From the NCBI GenBank assembly GCA_048213135.1, contig PS015178.1, forward strand, positions 120,069 through 162,911: a stretch of DNA of 42,843 nt, read 5' to 3'. Source of the stretch: Reclinomonas americana ATCC 50394. Taxonomy: Eukaryota; Jakobida; Jakobea; Jakobida. Both the position numbers and the translations under genes were made by a program. This document shows, piece after piece, positions 23,323 through 34,358 of this stretch (its first letter is position 1; each line of letters opens with the position of its first letter). The notes below the pieces were generated by a model, which saw only the letters and a list, made by a program, of their open reading frames with translations, did not search any database and was not told the origin of the DNA.

Positions 23323-26312
23323 GCTGATCAAGTGCGACACGCACAGTGGCAGAGATTCGCACAACTGCGTTGGGACGATTCGGAACGAGTGCACAAGGTG
23401 CGTTTTCATTCTTTCTCTCTCGTTTGCTCGCTCTCTGTGTGCTGCTCATATGTGTGTGATGCGGATGGCAGGTCGTTTTGTCGGCGATTCCACCGGGAAC
23501 ATGGTGAGAGACGAATTTGCTACACATACGCGCGCGCGGTTTCGTTCACCGACTGTGTGTGTGTGTGTGTCCAGGGAATACAAGGTTGATTCTCTCTTTC
23601 ATACAGCGCATGTCAGTCGCTCAGTGCACATGTCTGATCGTCGCCGTGGTTGTGTTAGTTTCGCGTGGATGGTGAGTGGCGTGAGGACTGGACGCGACCA
23701 CGCGTGCAGAACAGCTTGGGATCGTACAACAACGTGATCCACTTGGAGCGACGGGCCATGTCGTCGTCGCCGCCGAGGCAGCGGTTGCGAGTGGGATCGG
23801 TGCACGAGACGGACCCGGCGATGCGGCATCAGGTGAGCTGTTGTCGCTCGCCGCGAGTGCCAGTCTTCTCTCTCAATCGCACGTGTTGTCTAGTCACCGG
23901 CCAAGGCGTCGGCGATTCCCGATTCGCGGGTGCGTGCTCGATTCGGTGTTGCTCTTTTGTGTCTGTGCCTTTGCTGAGCGGGGAGAGCGCGTATGTCACA
24001 GAGTTCGGCGTCGTGCGTGTCGGCGTCGTCCAGCACGTCGTCACTGGTGCGATGCGACGCTGTTCTCTCTCTTTCCTTGTCTCTCTTTCCTCATCGATTG
24101 TTGCCGAGCAGGAGGATGTCACTGATGCTGGGAGCATCACCAAGGAGGACTTTCTCACGCCGGTGCGCTTGTGGGAAATGCGACTGATGCGTCACTCGGG
24201 CACGTGGACCATGTGTGGCGAATCCGTGAGCAGCACACTGGATCAGCACCTGGCGGCCGGCGACACCAAGTTCTCGCTGGAGGATCGTGGAAGTTTCGTC
24301 GTGTTTTCGTTGCCACATCTCTCCTTCATCGGCGCGATGCTCACACACACGCACAGAGACGTACACTGTCGACCTGAAGAGCATGCTGCTGACGAACACC
24401 GCCGACGGCAAGGAGCGTGCACTGCGCTCCACCGAGTGCTACTCGTTCCCCGACAACTGCGCCCTGTTGGAGGCCATTGGCGCACCGCGTGGCTCCATGT
24501 GGGAGTACGAGACGCGCCAGACGTGGCGTCGATGCAGCGATGAGTGGTGCATGGCACTTGAGAAGTTGTACCAGATGATTCGCGCCGGCGAGGCAACCTC
24601 GCATTTGTTGCTGCTGAAGATTGGGCGAGCAAGGTGCGCGTGATTGCCGACAAGGTCGTGTGTGTCAGTACTGCCAAATTGACCGGCGATGCCGCCCAGA
24701 TTTCTCGTGGACCTGGCACGCTGCCACCAACGGCGACTCGACTCACACTCGGAGCGCCGATTAATATGTCGGCAGCACGCCGGCTCCACGGGACCGGTGC
24801 GTGAGAAGTTATTCACAGAGGAGAGTGAGCATGTAAGGAGGGTTGGCTGACTCCGACAATGATGGCTGCAGTTGTGTGCTCCGGACGACGTGGAGGGTGC
24901 GTTGGCTACGTTGCCGGTGGGGCGACCGCTGGCCGGCACTGCGGTGGACGAGGTGCTGTCCGACGGCGCCGCTTCGTCGGCTGCGTACTTTCGAGTGCCC
25001 ATGCTGCTGTCGGAGCCGCCGCACGATCACCTCAAAGTCTGTCAGGCGATACGGGATTTCATTGAGTATCGTGATATGCAAGCCCTGCGACTAATCCGCC
25101 GTCAAATCATGGTCCAGACCGGTGAGTCGCTTTCCTCGCCACGTTGTGCTGTCCCCCGAGTCGCTGACGTGTGGTGGTGTCTCGACATGATGATGGCAGT
25201 GGCTCGTGTGTACAACCTCTGGTTGCACCACGAACTGGAGGACAGCGAAGCATTTGTGCGTGCCGCACGCATGTACGCCTCGACTGCGGATCTGGTGGTA
25301 ACCGAGATGCCACGGTGTGACTCATTTTGTGTATGTTTGGTGGGATTGCATATCGAAGGAGAACTCATTCGTGCAACAGATACGAGACGCGACTGGAACT
25401 CGTCGGCGGTGACCCCATCGACAGCGCTATCGAGATGCAGGCCAGTGGCTACTCGCCCGCCGTAATGATGGTGGCCTCGTCGTCGACACCCGGTGGCGGC
25501 TTCACCCAGGGCAACAGCGGCCAAGAGGAGATGGTGTACAGAAGAACCTCCATGTTCCTCCACGGTAATCCGACTGCGTTGCCACTTCGTTCAACTTCGC
25601 TCCTCGTTTGTCTCACTTTTGTGCTCCACCAGCGCTGGATCCGCTGGGCATTGATGGTGCGCGCGACTGGCATTTCCCCTTGCCGCAATACGGTGTGTTG
25701 TACACGCCTGGCGTGCGCGTTTTGAGGCGAGGAGAGGATGCCGGCTACATGTGGTATCGCCCGCAGGGCGGCCGTCAATTGAATTTCATCACGGTGGCGG
25801 CATATGCCGATCCTCTCACTGTGCGCGGTCGTGATGGGTACGTGCTATGTCATTGTGTGCGTGTGAAGCTGTGAAGTGCCCTCATTCGGCACTGCCGGTG
25901 CAGTGAGCTGCACCTGAAGGAGGACTGGATCGTGGAGGGCATTCGCGAAAAGATCCGCTCACTGCTGCGGGTGGCTCTGCACAACGAACGCGACAGTGTG
26001 GTGCTGACGCCACTCGGCTGTGGCGCACACCGCAACCCACCCGGACACATCGCACGACTGATGCGCCACGTGCTGCTGGAGCCCGAGTTTGTCAATTGCT
26101 TTGCGTGGGTGCGAATCGCCGTCACGGAGGACGAGAACAGGTGAGAATGATCGCACGTCACGTGCACTGCACTGCGCATTGCATTCATGTGTGTAACCTC
26201 GCAGTGGTCNNNNNNNNNNNNNNNNNNNNAACCACACAATCCCGACGGCAACACGCTACCCTTCCAACGAGTCTTTGCAGATATCGTAACGAAGAAGCGC
26301 AGAGTCAAATGA
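23014..26312 (+). CDS. CBM48-WWE-WWE-microbial-type PARG fusion
   Basis: The domains follow one another over about twelve short exons. A CBM48/AMPK-type glycogen-binding fold comes first: VRWPHSPAG, VEVTGNFPAYD joined to WQRFAQLRWDDSERV, VVLSAIPPGTW, EYKFRVDGEWRED, SYNNVIHLE (about 23149-23757). Next is a WWE domain (WTMCGESVSSTLDQHLAAG, then TYTVDLKSMLLTN, KERALRS; about 24170-24430). A second WWE follows (MWEYETRQTWRRCSDEW, then across an intron RFLVDLARCHQRRL; about 24495-24780). A TIGR02452-type PARG macrodomain is last, with STPGGGFTQGNSGQEEM, YGVLYTPGVRVLR, LTPLGCGAHRNPPGHIA and HNPDGNTLPF, stop at 26310-26312. The GGG-X7-QEE catalytic signature is intact, but the Asn that normally precedes ASA (VLNFASA-type) is Met here. 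The likely role is ADP-ribose glycohydrolysis guided by WWE binding to iso-ADP-ribose; why CBM48 is attached is unknown. An N run at 26210-26229 sits in the penultimate coding segment. Confidence 0.82.
23274..23321. repeat. (GT)24 dinucleotide repeat
   Basis: This is an uninterrupted GT tract of about 48 bases inside the first intron of the CBM48-WWE-PARG gene, which splits the CBM48 domain after NFPAYD. It is the longest pure microsatellite I see in the window. Confidence 0.95.
26210..26229. other. Assembly gap (20 N)
   Basis: Run of N in the last coding part of the CBM48-WWE-PARG gene. The flanking bases join in frame (Ser-Gly-Gln-Pro-His-Asn-Pro) at the length seen in the second PARG, so few or no bases may be missing. 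Confidence 0.95.
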
Positions 26313-26741
26313 AATCCACCATCTGTTTGCTGTACTCGAGCTTCGTGGCGACTGAAAAAAGCAGGAAAACGGGGCGACAGCGAGCGACTTACCGATGTAG
26401 CAGGCTTTGCTTCCACGAACCCACCTCACTCATCAGCTGGCCAGGTTTGTACGCATGTGAGGTCTTCTTCCTACTCCTTCCCGCCACGGATCCACCACCG
26501 CCGCCTCCTCCTCCTCTTTCCTCTCCGACAAAACCGCCGCTCAATAATCCACACCACCTCCACATCCACCGTCGCATGAGCGGGGCACGAGCACGGATCA
26601 CGAAGATCAGCAGCATTGGTACACGATAGGCCGGTTCCAGGTCAGGGAGGGGGCACGAAACCAGATTGGCAACAGGAGAAGGTACTATGGAGGGCAACAG
26701 ACAGAGAAGGAGGATGCTAAGGCGGTGACTACGAGAGAGAC
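26313..26741. other. Convergent intergenic region
   Basis: This spacer lies between the PARG fusion stop and the SR-protein stop. It contains a C/T-rich block (about 26490-26540, CCACCACCGCCGCCTCCTCC-like) and short chance ORFs on both strands with no recognisable family. I see no RNA gene. Confidence 0.5.
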
Positions 26742-28694
26742 TCAGACAACTTGTCGCTTGGCGGCCGGGCTGATGGAGCGGCGTCGCGGTGACGACACAC
26801 GCTTCGCTCCCGAGTGGTCGACCTCGCCAGCCTCTCGCGACGACGCCGAATTGGACCGCGATCGTCCACGGTTCCGCGACGTGTGAACTGCGCGAAAGAA
26901 AAATGAGTGAGGGGTGGAAGATCGCGTATCACACACACGCNNNNNNNNNNNNNNNNNNNNNNNNNNNNNNNNNNNNNNNNNNNNNNNNNNNNNNNNNNNN
27001 NNNNNNNNNNNNNNNNNNNNNNNNNNNNNNNNNNNNNNNNNNNNNNNNNNNNNNNNNNNNNNNNNNNNNNNNNNNNNNNNNNNNNNNNNNNNNNNNNNNN
27101 NNNNNNNNNNNNNNNNNNNNNNNNNNNNNNNNNNNNNNNNNNNNNNNNNNNNNNNNNNNNNNNNNNNNNNNNNNNNNNNNNNNNNNNNNNNNNNNNNNNN
27201 NNNNNNNNNNNNNNNNNNNNNNNNNNNNNNNNNNNNNNNNNNNNNNNNNNNNNNNNNNNNNNNNNNNNNNNNNNNNNNNNNNNNNNNNNNNNNNNNNNNN
27301 NNNNNNNNNNNNNNNNNNNNNNNNNNNNNNNNNNNNNNNNNNNNNNNNNNNNNNNNNNNNNNNNNNNNNNNNNNNNNNNNNNNNNNNNNNNNNNNNNNNN
27401 NNNNNNNNNNNNNNNNNNNNNNNNNNNNNNNNNNNNNNNNNNNNNNNNNNNNNNNNNNNNNNNNNNNNNNNNNNNNNNNNNNNNNNNNNNNNNNNNNNNN
27501 NNNNNNNNNNNNNNNNNNNNNNNNNNNNNNNNNNNNNNAAACACACACATATACACACCGGCGGGTGATCGTGAACGCGGGCGGTCGCGGTGTGTGCTGC
27601 GCAGGAGGTCAACACAAGAGAGAAACAGAGGAGAGAGAGGAGAGACAATGGGGCAAAAGCTCACCGCGCACGCGAGGCCGATGGCGAGGGAGTGCGGCTG
27701 AAGGATCGCCGGCGGTGTCGTGGCAAGCGATCCACGCGGTGCTCGTACGACGGGCGACGCGGACTCGACCGACGTGGACTCGCATGACGCCGCGGGCTTG
27801 CGCGACGCGGGCTGCGTGCCGGACTGCGAGCCGGACTGCGCGACTTGTAGCCTTCTCGACGGTACGAAAAGGCGCGGTCTCGCTCAAGCACCGCACTGTC
27901 GCCGAGGTGAGCAACATGCCAGCAGTAATGACAGAGACAACGTACACGCACCCCGTGTTCTTGCTGCGCTTGCCGAGATCAAAGTCGACGCGGAGAACGC
28001 GGCCCTCCAGCTCCTTCTCATGGAAGCGACCGTGGGCTTTCTCGGCCTCCGCCTGGAAGAGGACAAGAGGAGAAGAGAAGGAGGAGAAGATAAGAGATGA
28101 GATGAGAAGAGATGAAGGAGGAGGAGAGACAGACGAGAAGAAAAAGAGATGAAATGAATAGAGAGGTGACACAGTGAACAGACATGCACACAGCGCAGAG
28201 ACACAGAGGGTGAGAGACAGACCTGCTCGTTGAACTCGATAAAGGCATATCCCTCGCTCTGCCCGCGATTATTCGTGCCAATCTTGATCGACTCCACTTG
28301 CCCGCACTGCCCAAAGAGCTCCTCCAGCGACTTGGCAGTCGCCGAGTACGGCAGGTTGCCCACAAACAAGTACCGCGACGGCGGGTTGCGTTGCAAGCTG
28401 CGTTGTGTAAACACACACAAAAGTGTGACATTTCCACACACTCGTTTCCTCCACAACGCACAGAGACAACTCACCGCGCACCACGTCGGAAGCCACCACC
28501 GCCGCCACCACCACCACCGTGGCCACCATGCCCGCCCTGCGCGCGCGTGTTGAGCATACACACACACAACTTGACAAAGCAAAGTGTCACAAGGGAATCA
28601 CCTCTCGCCGCTCACGTCGCCGATAGTGATCCCGATCGCGGCTCCCCGCACGCTCCGCACTGCGACTCCGACTGCGGCTGCGACGATCGCTCAT
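26742..28694 (-). CDS. RRM plus RS-domain SR-type splicing factor
   Basis: The ATG at 28694 opens an N-terminal RS segment (MSDRRSRSRSRSAERAGSRD, DHYRRRERR), then a Gly-rich exon (GGHGGHGGGGGGGFRR) near 28530-28480. One RRM follows: YLFVGNLPYSATAKSLEELF contains RNP2 (LFVGNL). EGYAFIEFNEQ then carries RNP1, and across the intron near 28220-28050 come EAEKAHGRFHEKELEGR and VLRVDFDLGKR. A C-terminal RS domain follows (KSRSPARSPARSPRRASPRR near 27830, RSFSRTPSPSASRAR near 27680, SRNRGRSRSNSASSRE near 26840), ending PAAKRQVV with TGA at 26742-26744. The RS-RRM-RS layout resembles Tra2 or other nuclear SR proteins that control pre-mRNA splicing. The 598-N run at 26941-27538 lies within the C-terminal RS region, so part of the protein may be missing. 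Confidence 0.85.
26941..27538. other. Assembly gap (598 N)
   Basis: Run of N inside the C-terminal RS region of the SR-type splicing factor. Confidence 0.95.
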
Positions 28695-28847
28695 CAAAGT
28701 GCAAACAAAAGCAAAGTGCGTCCAAAGTCACGCTGTCGGAGAAATTTCGCGCGCTGCAAACAGGTAACCCCTCAATCACACGTGTGGAGTGCGCGCTTGT
28801 GTTTGTTGTCACCAGCAGAGTGCAAGTGTGAGTGCCAAGTGTGCGAC
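28695..28847. promoter_or_regulatory. Head-to-head intergenic region (SR protein / GPAT)
   Basis: About 150 bp separate the divergent start codons. No TATA box is evident; the promoter role is inferred from layout. Confidence 0.4.
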
Positions 28848-31800
28848 ATGTCTGCTGCTGCGGGTGCTGGTCGGCGACGCGCCATGTCGCCTCCGTCGTC
28901 GCGCAGTGTCTCCGAGCTGCACAGTGAGTTGCACAGTGATGACACAGCGGGAGGAGCGTCTGTGGACGGAAATGTGTCGCCAAGCAGCTCTGTGGGAGGC
29001 GGCGGTAATCATCGTGTGGCGTCGGTGCCGGATGTCACTGTTGTGCGAGGACACATCATTACGCCCTCCAATGCCTCCTCTCGGTGCGGAAAGTATCAGT
29101 GATTCTGTCTGCCTGTCTGTCTATGTGTGTGCGCGCACGCAAGAGTGATGCATTTGTCGGTGGATGCAATGTGGCTGACGACGGCGTGTTTGTTGTGGTT
29201 GGGAAGAATCACGCGACAGGAGCTGTATGCGCACGAGTGGGAGGGCGAGGCGCGGACGCCGGCGGAGGAGCGCGAGGTGCAGTTTATGATTGAGGAACGC
29301 ATGCTGCATGAGATGAAGAAGAGTGCGGTGAAGCGCGAGAAGCGACAGGCTCCGTTGCGTTGTTTCCTCGACTCGGCTTGTGTTGCGTTGCGAGGGAAAG
29401 TGGCTGACGGCAGTGTGTGGTGCGCAGGTTGGTGTTCACTGAGCTGTTGCCGTTTGCGCGCGACGGTGTCAAGAGCATCATTGAGGATGTTGCGTCTTGC
29501 TGTCTCACTCGCTGGATTCTGTTATCTCTCTCTGACGATGAGTGTGGTCTGCAGGANNNNNNNNNNNNNNNNNNNNNNNNNNNNNNNNNNNNNNNNNNNN
29601 NNNNNNNNNNNNNNNNNNNNNNNNNNNNNNNNNNNNNNNNNNNNNNNNNNNNNNNNNNNNNNNNNNNNNNNNNNNNNNNNNNNNNNNNNNNNNNNNNNNN
29701 NNNNNNNNNNNNNNNNNNNNNNNNNNNNNNNNNNNNNNNNNNNNNNNNNNNNNNNNNNNNNNNNNNNNNNNNNNNNNNNNNNNNNNNNNNNNNNNNNNNN
29801 NNNNNNNNNNNNNNNNNNNNNNNNNNNNNNNNNNNNNNNNNNNNNNNNNNNNNNNNNNNNNNNNNNNNNNNNNNNNNNNNNNNNNNNNNNNNNNNNNNNN
29901 NNNNNNNNNNNNNNNNNNNNNNNNNNNNNNNNNNNNNNNNNNNNNNNNNNNNNNNNNNNNNNNNNNNNNNNNNNNNNNNNNNNNNNNNNNNNNNNNNNNN
30001 NNNNNNNNNNNNNNNNNNNNNNNNNNNNNNNNNNNNNNNNNNNNNNNNNNNNNNNNNNNNNNNNNNNNNNNNNNNNNNNNNNNNNNNNNNNNNNNNNNNN
30101 NNNNNNNNNNNNNNNNNNNNNNNNNNNNNNNNNNNNNNNNNNNNNNNNNNNNNNNNNNNNNNNNNNNNNNNNNNNNNNNNNNNNNNNNNNNNNNNNNNNN
30201 NNNNNNNNNNNNNNNNNNNNNNNNNNNNNNNNNNNNNNNNNNNNNNNNNNNNNNNNNNNNNNNNNNNNNNNNNNNNNNNNNNNNNNNNNNNNNNNNNNNN
30301 NNNNNNNNNNNNNNNNNNNNNNNNNNNNNNNNNNNNNNNNNNNNNNNNNNNNNNNNTTTCACGCCGTGCTTCCAGAGCAAGCCACCGCCGCGATGGAATC
30401 ACAGCCCGCTCCTGTTCATCATGTGGGTGGTGGGCGTTTTGATTCGCTACCTGATCTTGTTCCCCATCAAGTTGCGTCCATGTGTGGTGTGTGTGTGGTC
30501 GCGTGCGCTCACCAGCTGAGTGGCCGCCTCGCGCAGGGTCTTGTTTTTGGTGGGTGGCACGCTCTCTCTCGGCATCGTGTTTGCCATTGTGTTGCTGCTG
30601 AAGAACGGGCCGAGCAAGACATTTATTATTGTGCGTGGGCGTCGGAGATGTGCTTGTCCCCACTCAACTCCGCTCGCTCACTGTGACGCTTACGCAGCGC
30701 AAACTGTTGCAATGGTGGGCCGGTGTCTTTATCCTGTCGTGGTTTGGTGTCATTCGCTACCACGGCGTCTTCCCCGCACGGCGAGCCAATCAGGTGCGGT
30801 GCGGTCGGCACTATTTCTGCCATCGCCTTTTTCTCACCTCGTTCTCGTGACAGATCTTTGTGGCGAACCACTCGTCGCTGACCGACTACATTCTGCTGCT
30901 GCACTTTTCGCCGTTTGCCAGCGTCGGTCAAGCCCACCCTGGGTTCCTCGGTGGGTGCATTTGTGCCACGAAGAAAGGCTGTGTCACCTAACTGACTGAC
31001 GCTCGTCTGCAGGTGCTCTGATCAAGGTGATCTCGCCCCTCGGCAACATCATGTTCAATCGGTAAGCCATGGCCATGATAGCCAGCATACATACTGATTG
31101 GTGGAGTGGTGTCTGACCCCCGGATCGCTGCAGCTTCGAGGCTCGCAATCGCCACTTGGTCACGGAGAGGTGCGACGCGCCGACAATTTTTCTTGCATCC
31201 GCCTGTGATGTGCGTGCTGACTGCGTATTACAAACAGACTGAAGGCACACATTGCCGACGTGAGCAACCCACCGCTGTTGATTTTCCCGGAGGGCGTCTG
31301 CGTCAACAATCAGTACACGGTGCGTGCACACACACAGTGTTTTTCTTTACCACCTATTTCTCTTTGGTACTAATATCATTGTGTCGACATGCAGGTCATG
31401 TGGCGCAAGGGAGTTTCGTGGTGGAGAATGCATTGTGGTCATGTAGGAAGGTGCTGAAACTCATGTGTGTCTATGTTTCTGCAGGCTTTTGAGATCGATG
31501 CCACGGTGTGCCCGGTGGCCATCAAGTACAACCGCAACATGTGCGATCCCTACTGGAACTCGAAGCGCGAGGGCTTCCCCACGCACCTCCTCCGGTGAGT
31601 GTGTACAAGAGACAAGCTGCTGCTTACGACGACTTGCTCACCTTCATGTTCCGTAGGTTGATGCGATCGTGGTTCATCGCCGCCGATGTGTACTTCCTCG
31701 AGCCACAGCGCATCCGCGACGGCGAGTCTCCCATCGACTTTGCGTCGCGCGTGCAGGTATGTTGTCGGTACCTGTCACCAGAGTGAGAGACCTGGCTGAA

Positions 31801-32128
31801 CGCGGCTTGTGTGCAGAAATTGGTGGCCAACAAGGCGCGCCTGAAGGTGTGCCCATGGGACGGCTACCTCAAGTTGCGTCCGCGCCTTTCTCGAAGCACA
31901 TGCACAGTTGTCTCACGCGATATTTCGCCGTGCAGGTACTTTGAGCCGAGTCCACGCTTCAAGGAGCGCAAGCAGAAGCTGTTTGCCGACATTCTGCTGA
32001 AGAACTACGAGTCCACCGCACTCGGAATGCCGCGCTCCTACACGGAGGACAGTCTCGCAAACAGCGACACGGAGGAGGTCGGCGAGGCGGACAAGTCGTC
32101 GCAACAACCGGCGAGGAGTGCAGAGTGA
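28848..32128 (+). CDS. Glycerol-3-phosphate acyltransferase, GPAT3/GPAT4 type
   Basis: The enzyme acylates glycerol-3-phosphate at the ER, the first step of glycerolipid and triacylglycerol synthesis. The ATG at 28848 opens a Ser-rich N terminus. A charged exon follows (LYAHEWEGEARTPAEEREVQ; MIEERMLHEMKKSAVKREKR), then RLVFTELLPFARDGVKSIIED. After the 800-N run come membrane helices (LFIMWVVGVLIRYLILFPIKL split by introns; LVGGTLSLGIVFAIVLLL; WWAGVFILSWFGVIRY). The catalytic blocks are IFVANHSSLTDYILL (motif I, NH-x4-D), FNRFEARNRHLV (motif II), LLIFPEGVCVNNQ (motif III) and VCPVAIKY (motif IV), then REGFPTHLLRLMRSWF and VCPWDGYLKYF. The stop TGA is at 32126-32128. Order and motif spacing follow GPAT3/4. 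The exon ending GA before the gap and the T that opens the next block make an Asp codon in frame, so little may be missing. Confidence 0.9.
29557..30356. other. Assembly gap (800 N)
   Basis: Run of N inside the GPAT gene, between the N-terminal helical region and the first membrane helix. Confidence 0.95.
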
Positions 32129-32235
32129 CGAACGAATCATATCGCTCCACGCACGTAATACTCACTGAGGATTGTACAAAAGCTTGTCGAAACTCTCGCG
32201 TGTGTGTGTGCGCGCGTGTATGCTCTCATACACAC

Positions 32236-33678
32236 TCAGCTACAAATGACATCGCGGAACGGCGCCACATTTCCGTTGGGATTGTGACTCTTTCGACTGT
32301 TGTGGTCCTCGATGATGGCGAAACAGACGTATCTGCATGTGTGTGTGATGCGTCAGGTATACGAACAGAGGCGACGACCACTGGGAAGAGACGCACTGGA
32401 ATTTGCGGGCAAACTCATCCTCGGCAAACACCTCGCGGAACAGAAGTGCCACGTGCCGCGGCGGACAGCAGTATGCGCCACACCCAAACGCACTCAGCAC
32501 CAGCGCCGTGCGACCATGAGCCAGACTCATGCGCAGAATGGTGCGGATCTTGGCCTTCATGGCACGAATATCGCGTGCATCGGCCAGCTCTTGCCTGTAT
32601 CGGGATGAGAAGGAGCGGAGCGTGTCAAAAACACATGCGACGTAACCCTCGCAGTGGCGGGTGATGAAGGGCGGCCACGGCAACAAAGTCCATGAGGAAC
32701 GGCTTCTCCAAGAACGGATAGCCTGTGTGCGCGACGCAGTGAGTGCCCATACAGTAATTCCCACCATCTCCAGGCATCCCCGCTGCGAACCGAGAGCCTC
32801 GTTGCCGCGTATCACCGGCACACCGGGCGAGTACACACCACCCTCCAGTTCAAGCGGGTATCGCCAGCGGCGGCCAGAATCCAAACGTGCCGGATCCTGT
32901 GCAAGTGTCAACATGACAAGTCGATATCACGAGCGACACAACGGCACACGCACCACTAACGCCATAAAGTAGGCACTCCGGCGGAACAGGTTCTCCTCCT
33001 GTGCACCGGCACCACCCACCACGCCACCGCCCGGATGCCTCGCCGATGCCATGTTCAGCACGACCACGCTGTATCATGCAAGCTCAGCATGCAGACTTTT
33101 ACACAAGAATCCAACCAACGCAAACCTGTGGCCCACATCCAGCAACTGCTGCGCCTTGTCCAGACAGTCGCACTCGTCGACCTCAAACACCGTGTCGTAC
33201 CTGTGTGTCACGATCGAGTTGAACATGCAACGATCAAAGTCCGAGAATACTCCCTGCCTGCTCACCCCTCATCCTCCGACGCCACCGGAGCCGACACCAA
33301 CGCTCTCGAATCCGCATACATGACCGTGCCACGCGCAGCGCGCACACACTGCTCGAGGAACTCACCCGCCGACTCCATACTCGTCTCCACAAACGCGCGT
33401 CCGCCGCTAATCACATGCTCGCACGTCTGCACATACACCAGCTTGCGCAAGCGCCGCAGCGAGTCGCGCATGCGGTCGCCACCTCCGCGCTCCACTGCTG
33501 CATCAAAGGCGTCGCGCCACGCGCCTGCATTGTGCGAGCGCCACGGTGATCGAAGTGCGGCAGTCAGCATTTTGCGCTGTTGTCGCAGGAAGTGGCGAAC
33601 GGCGTCAACGGCATTGAGGTCGTCGCCGCAAATGTCGCTGTAGTCGTCGGAGGAGGATGAAGAGGCGGCCGAGGCCAT
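32236..33678 (-). CDS. Microbial-type poly(ADP-ribose) glycohydrolase (TIGR02452/DUF2263 family)
   Basis: The ATG at 33678 opens MASAASSSSSDDYSDICGDD and a helical N-terminal part containing WRDAFDAAVERGGGDRMRD. Next is TMYADSR-like and YDTVFEVDECDCLDKAQQLL, then the macrodomain core: VLNMASARHPGGGVVGGAG followed directly by AQEENLFRRSAYFM (about 33055-32960), VYSPGVPVIRGNEA, LSAFGCGAYCCPPRHVALLF and HNPNGNVAPF, stop TGA at 32236-32238. Both the ADP-ribose-binding Asn and the GGG-X7-QEE catalytic glutamates are present, so it should be an active hydrolase of ADP-ribose chains. It shares its C-terminal block (HNP-DGN/NGN-PF) with the PARG of the upstream fusion but carries no CBM48 or WWE. It stands head-to-head with NAD+ synthetase, 125 bp away. 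Confidence 0.85.
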
Positions 33679-33803
33679 GTGCGCGATCGAATTGAAGTGG
33701 GAGGTAATGGATCGCCAGTCAGTCGACCGCGCGGAGTTGTCTTAGTAAGTCTCTAACTACGAGAGTGAGAGAGGTTGCGCTTTAGGCGAGCAAGCAAGCA
33801 AGA
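33679..33803. promoter_or_regulatory. Head-to-head intergenic region (PARG / NAD+ synthetase)
   Basis: Only 125 bp separate the divergent start codons of the microbial-type PARG and NAD+ synthetase genes, so a shared bidirectional promoter is likely. It includes a GCAAGCAAGCAAG tract just before the synthetase ATG. The role is inferred from layout. Confidence 0.45.
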
Positions 33804-34076
33804 ATGCGTTTGGTGACAGTCAGCACGACGGCGCTGGATCAGTGGGCGATGGATTTCGAGGGCAACCTTGCTCGTTGCGTTTGCTTGTCTCCTCCACCAC
33901 ACGAGCGTGCTTGCATGCGTGTCTGCACTCGTCTGTGGCGGGAGACGCAGAGTGCGAATCTCCCTTTTCCCTCGCTGTGTTTGTGTTGTGTGTGATCACG
34001 CACTGCTGCACATGTCACGCACACTTTCCCACTCACTGTGTGTGTGTGTGCGTGCGTGTGCGCGACTGCAGGCACG
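33804..34076 (+). CDS. NADSYN1: Glutamine-dependent NAD+ synthetase, first exons
   Basis: NADSYN1 makes NAD+ from deamido-NAD+ using ammonia released from glutamine by its N-terminal nitrilase-type domain. The ATG at 33804 gives MRLVTVSTTALDQWAMDFEG and NLA, the universal N terminus of eukaryotic NADSYN1 (VTVATCALNQWALDFEGN type). An intron of about 195 bp (donor GTTGCG at 33876, acceptor CTGCAG at 34071) leads to five bases (GCACG) before the N run. Joined to the reversed contig 35030-34359, these bases give Arg-Thr-Leu-Gly-Ser-Ile-Lys in frame and at the right length. The rest of the gene lies in 34359-35030 (reversed), 35051-36346 (reversed) and 36981-38466. Confidence 0.9.
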
Positions 34077-34358
34077 NNNNNNNNNNNNNNNNNNNNNNNN
34101 NNNNNNNNNNNNNNNNNNNNNNNNNNNNNNNNNNNNNNNNNNNNNNNNNNNNNNNNNNNNNNNNNNNNNNNNNNNNNNNNNNNNNNNNNNNNNNNNNNNN
34201 NNNNNNNNNNNNNNNNNNNNNNNNNNNNNNNNNNNNNNNNNNNNNNNNNNNNNNNNNNNNNNNNNNNNNNNNNNNNNNNNNNNNNNNNNNNNNNNNNNNN
34301 NNNNNNNNNNNNNNNNNNNNNNNNNNNNNNNNNNNNNNNNNNNNNNNNNNNNNNNNNN
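34077..34358. other. Assembly gap (282 N)
   Basis: Run of N between NAD synthetase exon 1-2 and the first reversed contig. Confidence 0.95.

Noticed and set aside
23228-23737. ORF rich in Val-Cys repeats
   Set aside because: It is the translation of a (GT)n tract in an intron of the CBM48-WWE-PARG gene.
24601-24830. Frameshift in the second WWE domain
   Set aside because: The apparent frame change is explained by an intron (donor AG|GTGCGCG, acceptor GCCCAG|ATTTCTC) that restores RFLVDLARCHQRR in frame.
26389-26697. Minus-strand ORF with a Gly run between PARG fusion and SR gene
   Set aside because: It is complementary to a C-rich spacer with no family match and no splice context.
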